Positions 16,551 to 24,718 of a stretch of DNA of 64,000 nt are shown piece by piece (the stretch's first letter is position 1; each line of letters begins with the position of its first letter). Where the stretch lies: contig NZ_NPKJ01000075.1 of NCBI RefSeq assembly GCF_002284575.1, forward strand, positions 62,001-126,000, in the 5' to 3' direction. This DNA comes from Mesorhizobium temperatum. GTDB taxonomy: Bacteria > Pseudomonadota > Alphaproteobacteria > Rhizobiales > Rhizobiaceae. Below the pieces are notes generated by a model. The model searched no databases. It was not told the origin of the DNA and was given only the letters and a program-made list of their open reading frames with translations. Made by a program: the position numbers and the translations under genes.

Positions 16551-17346
16551 ATCGTTCAATGGGCTGCACCAGAAGAAGTTCAATGACAAGCATCACCGCC
16601 ACGAAAGCCAGCGTGTAGGCAAGAATGGCGGCGACGTCGAAGAGCTGGAAATAGAGATAGATCTGGAAGCCGACACCATAGGAGCGGCCGAGCAGTTCGA
16701 CCACCAGGACGATCTTCCAGATGAGGGCGATGCCGGATCGTGAGGCGGCGGCAAGATAGGGCTGCAACTGCGGCAGCAGGACGTGGCGGATGCGTTCGAG
16801 GGGACCGAAGCGGTAGACGGCGGCCATTTCGGCGTAACTCGGATCAAGCGCCCTGGCGCCTTCGCGCATCGTCACCACGACATTGGGGATCTTGTTGACG
16901 GCAACTGCGCCAATCGCCGCCGCCTCGTTGAGGCCGAACCAGATGTAGGCGAGCACGATGACCACCAGCGCGGGAATGTTGAGAAACAGGACGAGCCAGG
17001 GACTGAAGAACCGGTCTGCGCTGCGGTGGCTGCCGAGGAGAACGCCGATGACCGAGCCAACGACCATCGCGACGACATATGCCGCGGCAACCCGGCCGAG
17101 TGTCGCGCCGAGATGGTAGAAAAGGTCACCGTTCGCCGCCTCGGCGAGCAGCACCTGCCCGACCTGTCCCGGCCCTGGAAAGGCACGGCTCGGCCAGGCA
17201 TTGGCCGCAAAGCCCCACAGCAGGCAAAGCCCGAGCAGAGAGACCGCGACCGTCAGCACGGGTGTCAGCGCCGCTGCAAGGCCGGATTGGCTGGAGATGT
17301 CGGCCGCAGCGCCAGGCGGGCGATCGCCGGTGTCAGGTGCGGTCAT
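16519..17346 (-). CDS. ABC transporter permease, NitT/TauT type
   Basis: A 275-residue inner-membrane permease of the BPD_transp_1 family with about six membrane segments. The EAA-like coupling loop is in the region DPSYAEMAAVYRFGPLERIRHVLLPQL. The gene overlaps the substrate-binding protein stop by four bases (17343-17346) and its own 3' end runs into the ATPase gene, so all three are translationally linked. It resembles SsuC/TauC permeases, but no sulfonate catabolism genes are present. Confidence 0.92.
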   Translation of the reverse strand: MTAPDTGDRPPGAAADISSQSGLAAALTPVLTVAVSLLGLCLLWGFAANAWPSRAFPGPGQVGQVLLAEAANGDLFYHLGATLGRVAAAYVVAMVVGSVIGVLLGSHRSADRFFSPWLVLFLNIPALVVIVLAYIWFGLNEAAAIGAVAVNKIPNVVVTMREGARALDPSYAEMAAVYRFGPLERIRHVLLPQLQPYLAAASRSGIALIWKIVLVVELLGRSYGVGFQIYLYFQLFDVAAILAYTLAFVAVMLVIELLLVQPIERYATRWRRRPA

Positions 17347-18347
17347 TTCGGCAGCTCCTGCCAGAACGTGCCGGGCGCCATCTCGGGCGCGCGGCCGACC
17401 AGCTTGTCGCCGCCGATCTCGGCGAGCACGCGGTAGAGCCTGCCCGCGTCGGCCGCATCCTCGGCGACGGGGCGTCTGGGAATGCCCTCGCGATAGCGGT
17501 CACGCAGTTTGGCCAATTCTTGGCCTTGTGCGCGGATAATCGGCGCAAGGCGCAGCCACTCGTCATCGGATCTGGCCAGCAAGTCCTTGGCCTGCGCCGA
17601 AGCCTTGATGAAGCCCCTGACGGCGTCCGGATTTTCGTTCGCCCATTTGTCATGAAAGACATAGCCGAGCGCCGACACGGCGCCCGAGGCGCCGAGCGCT
17701 TTCGCCGCATCATCGGCGCCGATCAGCCGACGAAAACCGTTGGCCTCGAGGCGGGCGCAAAAATGCCAGAAATTGAGCACCGCATCGAGTTCGCCTTGCA
17801 TCGCCTTTTCCGAAATCAGCGGCGGCGCGCCAAAGACGATGTCGCTGATTGCGGGCAGGTCGAGGCCGTGATCGCGTCTGGCCAGCGCCTGGATCAGCAG
17901 CCAGCTTTTATCGAGAGGCCCGCCGGCGACGCCGATCTTTTTTCCCTTGAGATCGGTGATCGTCCGGATCGGCGCCCCCTCCTTCGCCATGATCGCCCCG
18001 ACGGCGGTCGAATAGGGGACCAGTGTGAGATCGACGCCTTCCGAGCGCTGGCGCGAGACCCACAGCCAGTCGGAGACGATCATGTCGATCGCGCCGGCCA
18101 GCATGGCGACGTTGGTTGCATCCTCGCCGGCGAAATCGATGATCTCCAGATCGATAGCGTTGGCTGCGTCGAACTTGTGTTGTTTCATGGTGTCAAGCGC
18201 CCAGCTTACGGTGCCGAACTTCAGCACACCAATGCGAACCCTTGTCGTGGCGAAGGAGGGGGCCGTGGCGAAGGACGGCCTTGAGACAAGAGCCGCGGCT
18301 GTTCCAAGAGCCGCCAGCCGGAGCGTTGCTCGACGCGAAATCATCAT
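17343..18347 (-). CDS. ABC transporter substrate-binding protein, NitT/TauT type
   Basis: A 334-residue periplasmic binding protein. It has a twin-arginine-like leader (MMISRRATLRLAALG) and a likely cleavage after SFA. The body begins RVRIGVLKFGTVSWALD and contains LKGKKIGVAGGPLDKSW, as in NMT1/SsuA-type proteins. It is the first transporter gene of the unit and follows a small secreted-protein gene after 39 bases. The ligand cannot be read from the sequence; the quinoprotein context argues against simple sulfonate or nitrate uptake. Confidence 0.9.
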   Translation of the reverse strand: MMISRRATLRLAALGTAAALVSRPSFATAPSFATTRVRIGVLKFGTVSWALDTMKQHKFDAANAIDLEIIDFAGEDATNVAMLAGAIDMIVSDWLWVSRQRSEGVDLTLVPYSTAVGAIMAKEGAPIRTITDLKGKKIGVAGGPLDKSWLLIQALARRDHGLDLPAISDIVFGAPPLISEKAMQGELDAVLNFWHFCARLEANGFRRLIGADDAAKALGASGAVSALGYVFHDKWANENPDAVRGFIKASAQAKDLLARSDDEWLRLAPIIRAQGQELAKLRDRYREGIPRRPVAEDAADAGRLYRVLAEIGGDKLVGRAPEMAPGTFWQELPK

Positions 18348-18386
18348 GATGTCTCCTCCCAGAGCGGTAATAAGCCGGGGCGCCGA

Positions 18387-18596
18387 TCAGATCGCACGGT
18401 CCTTGTTCGGGAAAGCGCATTTCCAGCGCTTGACCGTGAGGGTCGGGTGTTGCTGCGACCATTTCGCGATTTCGCTGGGTGCCAGCATCATACATTGGAA
18501 CAGAGAGCCGCGGCTCTCGAAATAGAGATGTTCGTCTTGGCAATTGCTCGGATTGGCAATCAGGCAAACCGTCAATATGAGGTCGACCATATCCAT
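18387..18596 (-). CDS. Small exported protein, paralogue of the 34923 gene
   Basis: A 69-residue protein with a short hydrophobic N-terminus (LILTVCLIA) and three further cysteines. The C-terminal part contains APSEIAKWSQQHP and VKRWKCAFP. It aligns by eye with the small protein at 34923-35123 (hydrophobic start with VCL, a following Cys, then W...HP...V.RW). An AGAGG ribosome site lies 8 bases before the ATG at 18596. It appears to be the first gene of the ABC unit below it. Function unknown; the pairing of both paralogues with quinoprotein-linked ABC modules suggests a common accessory role. Confidence 0.65.
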   Translation of the reverse strand: MDMVDLILTVCLIANPSNCQDEHLYFESRGSLFQCMMLAPSEIAKWSQQHPTLTVKRWKCAFPNKDRAI

Positions 18597-19216
18597 TCAG
18601 CACCTCTTGCGCGCTTGAAGACGCCCGCTTCGGCGAAATCCGGCCCGATCTGCGAGCCTGGACAAAATCGCCAGCTGCCGGAGTCCCGAGGTGCCCATGG
18701 AAAACCGGAATGGTTTGAGGCTACGCGTTCGCCCGATGGCCGTCAACAAAGGCGAATGGATAGGGGGGCGCCGGAACCTGAAACAAAAAACCCGCCTCGG
18801 CGGCGGGTCGTTGGCGCAAATCAGCACCATGCCGAAATCGATAGCATAAATGCCGTCACAAACGAATCGCGAGCTCGAAACCAGGGCATTCGCTTCGGTT
18901 TGCACCGCGCCTCATCGCCCTGCGTCCCAGCGTTGGCGGTTGGCGAAAGCCAAAGCGACAGTCGATCTCCCTCCAAGTGGCGAAACCAGCAGCCTCGCCG
19001 ATGGCGCCTACTCAGGAATGTTAAGGTGTGCCGTGCAGCTCTCTGAACCTCTGCATGGTTGACATCGCTCATCTGCCGGGTAGCTTCCAGGAGGCAGGCG
19101 CCGCAACTCCACCGGGGAGAAGCTGTCGCTCTGCCATAAAACGACGCATGCCGATGGTCAAAACAACGGCGTGCGCAAATCGTCCAGGGCACCTTGACGA
19201 TCAATGAGGAAATGCC
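18597..19216. other. Intergenic stretch with an orphan minus-strand terminator
   Basis: 620 bases without a convincing gene. The only strong signal is a minus-strand terminator at 18785-18808. On that strand, just before it, a possible 22-codon ORF (18889-18821, beginning MPWFRARDSF, aromatic-rich C-terminus) could be the end of a short transcript. A longer frame from 19072 contains it but has little coding character. Nothing else is seen. Confidence 0.4.
18785..18808 (-). terminator. Rho-independent terminator without an obvious gene
   Basis: On the minus strand, a 7-base stem (ACCCGCC and GGCGGGT, 18808-18802 with 18796-18790) with a 5-base loop is followed directly by six T residues. It is a strong intrinsic terminator. 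The nearest annotated gene upstream on that strand is far beyond 19216, so it probably ends a small RNA or short mRNA from this gap. Confidence 0.7.
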
Positions 19217-19597
19217 ATGCGTGCAATCGCATTTTTCGCCGTCGTGTCCGTTGCGACGTTCATCACAAACCAATCGCAGGCACAGGATGCCGCCGCGGGT
19301 GAGAAGGTCTTCGCCAAATGCAAGGTCTGTCACGTCGTGGACAAGGACCAGAACAAGGTCGGTCCGTCATTGAGCGGCGTCATCGGCCGAACGGCCGGCA
19401 CGCATCCGGGGTTCAAATATTCTAAAGCCATGACCGAGGCCGGTAAATCCGGCGTCAAATGGGACGACGCCACGCTGACGAATTACCTTCGCGATCCCAA
19501 AGCCATGATCAAAGGCGGGAAGATGGCGTTTCCCGGTCTCAAGAAGGACGAGGATCTCGCCAACGTCATCGCCTATCTGAAGCAATTCTCCAAATGA
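19217..19597 (+). CDS. Class I cytochrome c (c2/c550 type)
   Basis: A 126-residue periplasmic electron carrier. It has a signal peptide to about residue 22 (cleavage near SQA), one heme motif CKVCH (Cys35, Cys38, His39), the usual GPSLSGVIGR segment and an axial Met102 in KMAFPGL. This is the cytochrome c2 family that takes electrons from cytochrome cL or the bc1 complex to the terminal oxidase. Placement between the methanol oxidation and Calvin cycle genes fits a role downstream of XoxG, though a general respiratory role is also possible. The stop is followed immediately by a tandem hairpin array. Confidence 0.93.
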   Translation: MRAIAFFAVVSVATFITNQSQAQDAAAGEKVFAKCKVCHVVDKDQNKVGPSLSGVIGRTAGTHPGFKYSKAMTEAGKSGVKWDDATLTNYLRDPKAMIKGGKMAFPGLKKDEDLANVIAYLKQFSK

Positions 19598-19690
19598 CCC
19601 GGTTCTTCCGCAAGGAAGTAACCTGGCTCTTCCACAGGAAGTAACCCGGTTCTTCCGCAGGAAGTAGCCCGGTTCTTCCGCGGGAAGTAA
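19598..19690. repeat. Tandem array of four 23-24 bp hairpin repeats
   Basis: Four near-identical units (19598-19621, 19622-19644, 19645-19667, 19668-19690) of the form CCCGGTTCTTCCGCAGGAAG plus TAA or TAG. Each contains the small palindrome CTTCC-GCA-GGAAG or a close variant. The array begins at the cytochrome stop codon, and a partial fifth copy (CCCGACTTCG) follows. No spacers separate the units, so it is not a CRISPR array. It could act as a 3' stabiliser or a terminator cluster, or be a slippage-prone repeat. Confidence 0.75.
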
Positions 19691-19757
19691 CCCGACTTCG
19701 CCGGCCGTTCGAAACTGCGTTCGGCCGGCGCCCCACCCTGGTGGTTGGCGCCGCCGG

Positions 19758-20459
19758 TCAAGCGGCGTCTTGCAGCCTCCGCATGGCGGAAGGCAGGTCG
19801 AGCAAGCCGTCGCAAACGAGGTCGGCGCCAAGCTCTTCAACGGCAATTTGGGTGTAGCCGCCGCGCAGCAGAATGACGGGCATTCCGGCGGCGCGGGCGG
19901 CGACCACGTCGGCGCCGCTGTCTCCGACCATCAGCGTGTCGCGAGGTTCGACCTGAAGCTGGTCGAGCGCCAGCAGCAGAGCGTCGGGCGCCGGCTTCAA
20001 GGATGTCACCGCGTCTCCGCCGACGATCGCGCCGAGATGTTCCGTCAGCCCAAAATGCAGCAGGATTTCGCGAGCCGCCAGCTGCGGCTTGTTGGTCACC
20101 ACGCCCATGGCTATTCCGCTCAAATGGAAGTGGGTGAGAACCTCCCTGACGCCAGGCATCAGCCTTGTCAGGCCGGTGAGATGTCTGCGGTAGATCGGCG
20201 CCATGGCGCGATTGGCCTCGTCGAGCGCGCTGCCGAGGAGCGGCGCACCGGAAGCCGCGAAGGCTCGCTCGACCAGTTTCCTGACGCCGCCGCCGATCAT
20301 CGCCTTGACCTGATCCAGGCGCAGCGGCGGCAGCTCGCGGCTGGCCAGCAACTCGTTGACTGCGGCCGTTATATCAGGCGCCGAATCGACCAGCGTGCCG
20401 TCGAGGTCGAACAGGATCGCTTTCGACGATCGAAACGGCCTACTCATGCCGACGTTCAT
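19758..20459 (-). CDS. cbbZ: Phosphoglycolate phosphatase
   Basis: HAD-family phosphatase that removes 2-phosphoglycolate, the by-product of the RuBisCO oxygenase reaction. The nucleophile motif FDLDGTLVDS, motif II TNKP and motif IV MVGDSGADV are all present. The ATG at 20459 overlaps the thioredoxin-like gene stop by four bases, and an internal ATG at 20447 is the alternative. The long upstream extension in this frame is inside the neighbouring gene and rejected. As the last gene of the cbb operon it is named cbbZ here; the family name is gph. Confidence 0.93.
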   Translation of the reverse strand: MNVGMSRPFRSSKAILFDLDGTLVDSAPDITAAVNELLASRELPPLRLDQVKAMIGGGVRKLVERAFAASGAPLLGSALDEANRAMAPIYRRHLTGLTRLMPGVREVLTHFHLSGIAMGVVTNKPQLAAREILLHFGLTEHLGAIVGGDAVTSLKPAPDALLLALDQLQVEPRDTLMVGDSGADVVAARAAGMPVILLRGGYTQIAVEELGADLVCDGLLDLPSAMRRLQDAA

Positions 20460-21013
20460 GCGGCGTCCTTCCACTTGATCGAGCAGCCGATCGAAGCGAT
20501 CTGGTCGAGCGGCCCGTCGCCGGTCCGGGCAATTTGCCTCATCGCCTCGAACAGGTCGCGCCTCAGCCCGGGCGGTCCGGCGTCGCGTCGCGCCGCGTCC
20601 AGCCGGCCGCGATATTGCAGCGTCAGCTCGCTGTTGAGTCCGAAGAAATCCGGAGTGCAAACGGCTCCATAGGCACGCGCCACGGTCTGGCGCTCGTCGT
20701 GGAGGTAGGGGAAAGTGAAGCCGTTCGTCCTGGCGAAGAGCTTCATGTTGTCGAAGGAATCATCGGGATAGGCGTCGGCATCGTTGGAATTGATCGCGAC
20801 AAAGCCGATGCCTTCGGGCTTGAGGTCGTTGGCATCGCGGACTATGCGTGAAATCACCGCCTTCACATAGGGGCAGTGGTTGCAGATGAAGGCTACGACC
20901 AGCCCGTTCGGGCCGGCGTGGCTGAAGATCGAATGCGATTTGCCGTCGACGCAGGGCAAAACGGCATCGATGGCTTGCCAGCCGAAATCGCAGACAGGTG
21001 GGATTGCCGCCAA
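20456..21013 (-). CDS. Thioredoxin-like (AhpC/TSA fold) protein, TTG start
   Basis: A 185-residue cytosolic thioredoxin-fold protein of the AhpC/TSA-related group, with the redox-type motif FICNHCPYVKAV and the conserved segment GFVAINSNDADAYPDDS. No ATG exists in frame near the domain start. A TTG at 21013 preceded by GGAGGA is chosen, which gives the usual length of this family. It sits between cbbE and cbbZ and overlaps cbbZ by four bases. A role in redox control or protection of Calvin cycle enzymes is plausible but unproven. Confidence 0.85.
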   Translation of the reverse strand: MAAIPPVCDFGWQAIDAVLPCVDGKSHSIFSHAGPNGLVVAFICNHCPYVKAVISRIVRDANDLKPEGIGFVAINSNDADAYPDDSFDNMKLFARTNGFTFPYLHDERQTVARAYGAVCTPDFFGLNSELTLQYRGRLDAARRDAGPPGLRRDLFEAMRQIARTGDGPLDQIASIGCSIKWKDAA

Positions 21014-21053
21014 GATTTCCTCCGATGAAATGTTTGATCTCCGATGAGACGGT

Positions 21054-21740
21054 TTACGCGGCTTTCCGGATCGCCCCGTCGGCTGCCTGTCTGATGGCGC
21101 CGATATTGGCGCGATAGGCAGCCTCGGTGCCGCCCTTGAAGATGGCCGAGCCGGCGACCAGCACATTGGCGCCGGCCGCGGTGACCAGCGGAGCGGTCTC
21201 GGGCGTGACGCCGCCGTCGATCTCGATGTCGATCGGGCGGTTGCCGATCAGTGCCTTGACCCGCCTGACCTTGTCGACCACAGCCGGAATGAACACCTGG
21301 CCGCCGAAACCCGGATTGACGGTCATCAGAAGCACCAGATCGAGCCGGTCGAGCACATACTCGATGACGCTTTCCGGCGTCGACGGGTTCAGCGACACGC
21401 CGGCCTTCTTGCCGAGATTCCTGATCGCCTGCAGCGAACGGTCGAGATGCGGCCCGGCCTCGGCATGCACGGTGATGATGTCGCAGCCGGCATCGGCGAA
21501 GCCGGCGAGATAGGCGTCGGCCGGCGCGATCATCAGGTGGCAATCGAAGATCTTGTCCGTTCGGTCACGGATCGCCTTGATCACCGGCGGACCGAAGGTG
21601 ATGTTGGGCACGAAATGGCCGTCCATCACGTCGAGATGGATCCAGTCGGCACCCGCCCGGACGACCGCTTCGACCTCGTCGCCGAGCCGCGAGAAATCCG
21701 CAGAAAGCACCGAGGGCGCAATGATTGTCTTAGTACTCAT
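21054..21740 (-). CDS. cbbE: Ribulose-phosphate 3-epimerase
   Basis: A 228-residue TIM-barrel enzyme that interconverts xylulose 5-phosphate and ribulose 5-phosphate in the regeneration arm of the Calvin cycle. Motifs seen are APSVLSADFSRLG, WIHLDVMDGHFVPN, MTVNPGFGGQ and EIDGGV. It lies in the cbb operon between cbbX and the thioredoxin-like gene. The symbol rpe applies equally. Confidence 0.97.
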   Translation of the reverse strand: MSTKTIIAPSVLSADFSRLGDEVEAVVRAGADWIHLDVMDGHFVPNITFGPPVIKAIRDRTDKIFDCHLMIAPADAYLAGFADAGCDIITVHAEAGPHLDRSLQAIRNLGKKAGVSLNPSTPESVIEYVLDRLDLVLLMTVNPGFGGQVFIPAVVDKVRRVKALIGNRPIDIEIDGGVTPETAPLVTAAGANVLVAGSAIFKGGTEAAYRANIGAIRQAADGAIRKAA

Positions 21741-21803
21741 GGTCGTCGGCTCCCATCCTGTCTTCCGTTTCCGGTCGTTGCACCACCAACCGGCGTGATC
21801 TTG

Positions 21804-22742
21804 TCAGCGCGCCTTCGTCTCCGGTTCGCCTTCGAGCTTACCTTCCGCGAACACGCGGCTGCCGCGAATATCGGATTCTTCAATGGTGATAAGGTCGGTT
21901 TTCGTCAACGCCCGGTCGCGCGACGCGAAAAGCCGGTTGGCCTGGCGAAGCCGCGCCCGGTCGAGCCCATTGCGGACCGAGCGAGCGTTGGAGAAATGCG
22001 GCAGCCGCATGCGGATCGGGAGATACTCTTCGAGCGCCTTGGCCGCCGCATCGCTGAGACGGTAATTCTGTTCCGCCAGCATGATCTCGGCGATCGATTT
22101 GAGTTCGCCGACGCCGTAGTCGGGAAAATCGAGGTGGTGGGCGATGCGCGAGCGCATGCCGGGATTGCTGTCGAAGAAGCGGTCCATCTTGTTCTTGTAG
22201 CCGGCAAGAATCACAACCAGATCGTCACGGTTGTTTTCCATGCATTGCAGCAGGATTTCGATCGATTCCTGGCCGTAGTCGCGTTCGTTCTCGGGCTTGT
22301 AGAGATAGTAGGCCTCGTCGATGAAAAGCACCCCGCCCATGGCGCGCTTGATCACTTCGCGAGTTTTGGGCGCGGTGTGACCGACATACTGGCCGACGAG
22401 ATCGTCTCGCGTCACCGCGACCATGTGCCCTTCGCGGACATAGCCGAGACGATGCAGGATTTCGGCCATCCTCAGCGCCACGGTGGTCTTTCCGGTACCA
22501 GGATTTCCCGTAAAGTTCATGTGCAGCGTCGGCGCGCCCGAGGTCAGGCCGAACTTGCGGCGAAGCCGGTCGACCAGGAGGAGAGCCGCGATCTCGCGGA
22601 TGCGGTTCTTGATGGGCTTCAGGCCAACGAGTTCGCGGTCGAGCTTGTCCATCACCTCGTCGATGTTAGACGCCTCGAACTCGGCCTGCAGATCAACCGA
22701 TTCGTCCTGCGCGGCAGTGCCCTTTGCTATCGCGTCCAGCAT
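21804..22742 (-). CDS. cbbX: Red-type RuBisCO activase CbbX
   Basis: AAA+ ATPase of 312 residues that releases inhibitory sugar phosphates from red-type form I RuBisCO by pulling on the CbbL tail. Walker A GNPGTGKTT is at residues 79-87, pore loop QYVGHT follows, Walker B is GGVLFIDEAYYL, and the arginine-finger region is GMRSRIAHH. The ATG at 22742 is 8 bases after the cbbS stop; a longer frame to 22958 runs through cbbS. Its presence matches the red-type CbbL and CbbS encoded upstream. Confidence 0.97.
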   Translation of the reverse strand: MLDAIAKGTAAQDESVDLQAEFEASNIDEVMDKLDRELVGLKPIKNRIREIAALLLVDRLRRKFGLTSGAPTLHMNFTGNPGTGKTTVALRMAEILHRLGYVREGHMVAVTRDDLVGQYVGHTAPKTREVIKRAMGGVLFIDEAYYLYKPENERDYGQESIEILLQCMENNRDDLVVILAGYKNKMDRFFDSNPGMRSRIAHHLDFPDYGVGELKSIAEIMLAEQNYRLSDAAAKALEEYLPIRMRLPHFSNARSVRNGLDRARLRQANRLFASRDRALTKTDLITIEESDIRGSRVFAEGKLEGEPETKAR

Positions 22743-22750
22743 GGTTTCGG

Positions 22751-23185
22751 CTAGCTCCGCTCTCCTTCGGGCCTGTCGGTCGCATAAGGCACGATCGAAT
22801 AGCCCTGGCTGCGGCCGTCGCGCTCCTGGCGCAGCAGCCGGAACCCGGGTTCGTTGGGCGGCCGGTTGACGATGAACGACATGCGCGGCGCTTCCCAGCC
22901 CTTGGTCGAATCGAAGGCGGTGACCCGGACATACATGTTGGGCAAGGCATTCCGGCAACTGTTGACTTCAAGCAGGATGCCCGCCGGGTCCTTCAGGTCG
23001 AACATCGGGTTGCCGTACATTTCCCAATAGGTGTTTCGCGGATGCGGATCGTCCGTGTATTCGACGCTGACCGCCCAGTGGTTTTTCAGCGCATATTTGA
23101 TCTGCGCCGAAATCTGCTCATCGGTCAGGTCGGGGAGGAACGAAAACTGTCCCTGCGTGACCTTGTTTCCCGGATTGGTCATCAT
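22751..23185 (-). CDS. cbbS: RuBisCO small subunit (red type)
   Basis: A 144-residue small subunit of form I RuBisCO. It has the typical N-terminus TQGQFSFLPDLTDEQI, the NTYWEMYGNPMFD segment, and the extended C-terminal hairpin (from about residue 110) characteristic of red-type (IC/ID) enzymes. Two ATG codons at the start (23185, 23182) are both possible. It lies 18 bases after cbbL. Confidence 0.97.
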   Translation of the reverse strand: MMTNPGNKVTQGQFSFLPDLTDEQISAQIKYALKNHWAVSVEYTDDPHPRNTYWEMYGNPMFDLKDPAGILLEVNSCRNALPNMYVRVTAFDSTKGWEAPRMSFIVNRPPNEPGFRLLRQERDGRSQGYSIVPYATDRPEGERS

Positions 23186-23203
23186 GGCGACGGTTCCTTT
23201 CGT

Positions 23204-24697
23204 CTAGAAGCTGGGCGTTGCGGTTGGCACGAAGTCGGCCGTGTCGGTCGATTCGTAGTTGAAGGTGACGTCCTTCCAGGTCTCCAGGGCCGCTTTCAGC
23301 GGCGTGCACCATCTGGCCGCCTGTTCGAGGATTTTGGTCCCTTCGCGCAGATAGTCGCGGCCCTCGTTGCGGGCGAGGATCATCGCCTCCAACGCGACGC
23401 GATTGGCCGTCGCGCCGGCCTGGATGCCGTCCGGATGGCCGATCGTGCCGCCGCCGAACTGCAGGACGACGTCCTCGCCGAGATAATGGATCAGCTGGTG
23501 CATCTGGCCGGCATGGATGCCACCCGAGGCGACGGGCATCACCTTGTTGAGCGAGGCCCAGTCCTGATCGAAGAACAGCCCGGTTTCGAGGTTCTGCGGC
23601 GTGCGCTCCTCGCGCAGCGTGTCATAAAACCCCTTGATCATCAGCGGGTCGCCTTCCAGCTTGCCGACCACCGTGCCGGCATGGATGTGATCGACGCCGG
23701 CCATCCGCATCCATTTGCAGATGACGCGAAAATTCATGCCGTGGTTCTTCTGGCGCGAATAGGTCGAGTTGCCGGCGCGGTGCAGGTGCAGGATCATGTC
23801 GTTGCGGCGTGCCCACTTGGCCATCGACTGGATCGCCGTGTAGCCAATGACGAGGTCGATCATGACGATGCAGGAGCCAAGCTGTTTTGCGAATTCGGCG
23901 CGCTCATACATCTCCTCCATCGTGCCGGCGGTGACGTTGAGATAATGGCCCTTGACTTCGCCGGTGGCGGCTGACGCCTTGTTCACAGCCTCCATGCAGT
24001 AGAGGAACCGGTCGCGCCAGTGCATGAATGGCTGCGAGTTGATGTTCTCGTCGTCCTTGACGAAGTCGAGGCCACCCTTCAACGCCTCGTAGACGACGCG
24101 GCCGTAGTTGCGGCCTGACAGGCCAAGCTTCGGCTTCGTCGTCGCGCCGAGCAGCGGCCGGCCGAACTTGTCGAGCCGCTCGCGTTCCACCACGATGCCG
24201 GTCGCCGGGCCCTGGAAGGTTTTGAGGTAAGCCACCGGGATGCGCATGTCCTCGAGCCGCAAGGCCTTGACTGCCTTGAAGCCGAACACGTTGCCGATGA
24301 TCGATGCAGTCAGGTTGGCGATTGAGCCCGGCTCGAACAGGTCGAGGTCGTAGGCGATATAGGCGAAGTACTGCTGCTCGGTCTTGGTGCCGGGACCTGT
24401 GTTCGGCACCGGCTCGGATTTGAACGCCTTGGCGCGGTAGAGCTCGCAGGCGGTCAGTCTGTCGGTCCACACCACGGTCCATGTCGCTGTAGAGGATTCA
24501 CCGGCGATGGCGGCGGCCGCCTCCTCGTGGTCGACGCCGGGCTGCGGCGTGATCCGAAACATGGCGATCAGGTCGGTCTCCTTGGGCCGGTAGTCCGGCT
24601 CCCAATAGCCCATCTTCTTGTAGGGGATGACGCCCGACTTGTAGCGTTCCTTGCCTTCCTTGAGCGTGCCTGCTGACGGCATGTCGATCTTGTTCAT
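23204..24697 (-). CDS. cbbL: RuBisCO large subunit (form I, red type)
   Basis: The 497-residue catalytic subunit of RuBisCO. The activator lysine and metal ligands are intact in FVKDDENINSQPF (Lys214, Asp216, Glu217), with catalytic Lys188 in TTKPKLGLSG and the loop 6 lysine in GTVVGKLEGD. Sequence features (N-terminal extension with KERYKSGVIPYKKMGYW and an elongated C-terminus) and the adjoining cbbX place it in the red IC group common in alphaproteobacteria. It is the central gene of the cbb operon and is followed directly by cbbS. Confidence 0.98.
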   Translation of the reverse strand: MNKIDMPSAGTLKEGKERYKSGVIPYKKMGYWEPDYRPKETDLIAMFRITPQPGVDHEEAAAAIAGESSTATWTVVWTDRLTACELYRAKAFKSEPVPNTGPGTKTEQQYFAYIAYDLDLFEPGSIANLTASIIGNVFGFKAVKALRLEDMRIPVAYLKTFQGPATGIVVERERLDKFGRPLLGATTKPKLGLSGRNYGRVVYEALKGGLDFVKDDENINSQPFMHWRDRFLYCMEAVNKASAATGEVKGHYLNVTAGTMEEMYERAEFAKQLGSCIVMIDLVIGYTAIQSMAKWARRNDMILHLHRAGNSTYSRQKNHGMNFRVICKWMRMAGVDHIHAGTVVGKLEGDPLMIKGFYDTLREERTPQNLETGLFFDQDWASLNKVMPVASGGIHAGQMHQLIHYLGEDVVLQFGGGTIGHPDGIQAGATANRVALEAMILARNEGRDYLREGTKILEQAARWCTPLKAALETWKDVTFNYESTDTADFVPTATPSF

Positions 24698-24718
24698 GAC
24701 AGGTCTCCTGTTTGCCGC

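Noticed and set aside
14865..16586. 573-codon plus-strand ORF
   Set aside because: Antisense to the metallohydrolase and ABC ATPase genes, both with intact motifs.
15810..18347. Sulfonate or nitrate uptake system
   Set aside because: Sequence resembles SsuABC/TauABC, but no desulfonation or nitrate genes are near and the unit is tied to quinoprotein accessory genes.
19598..19690. Possible CRISPR array
   Set aside because: Repeats are directly adjacent with no spacers and no cas genes are present.
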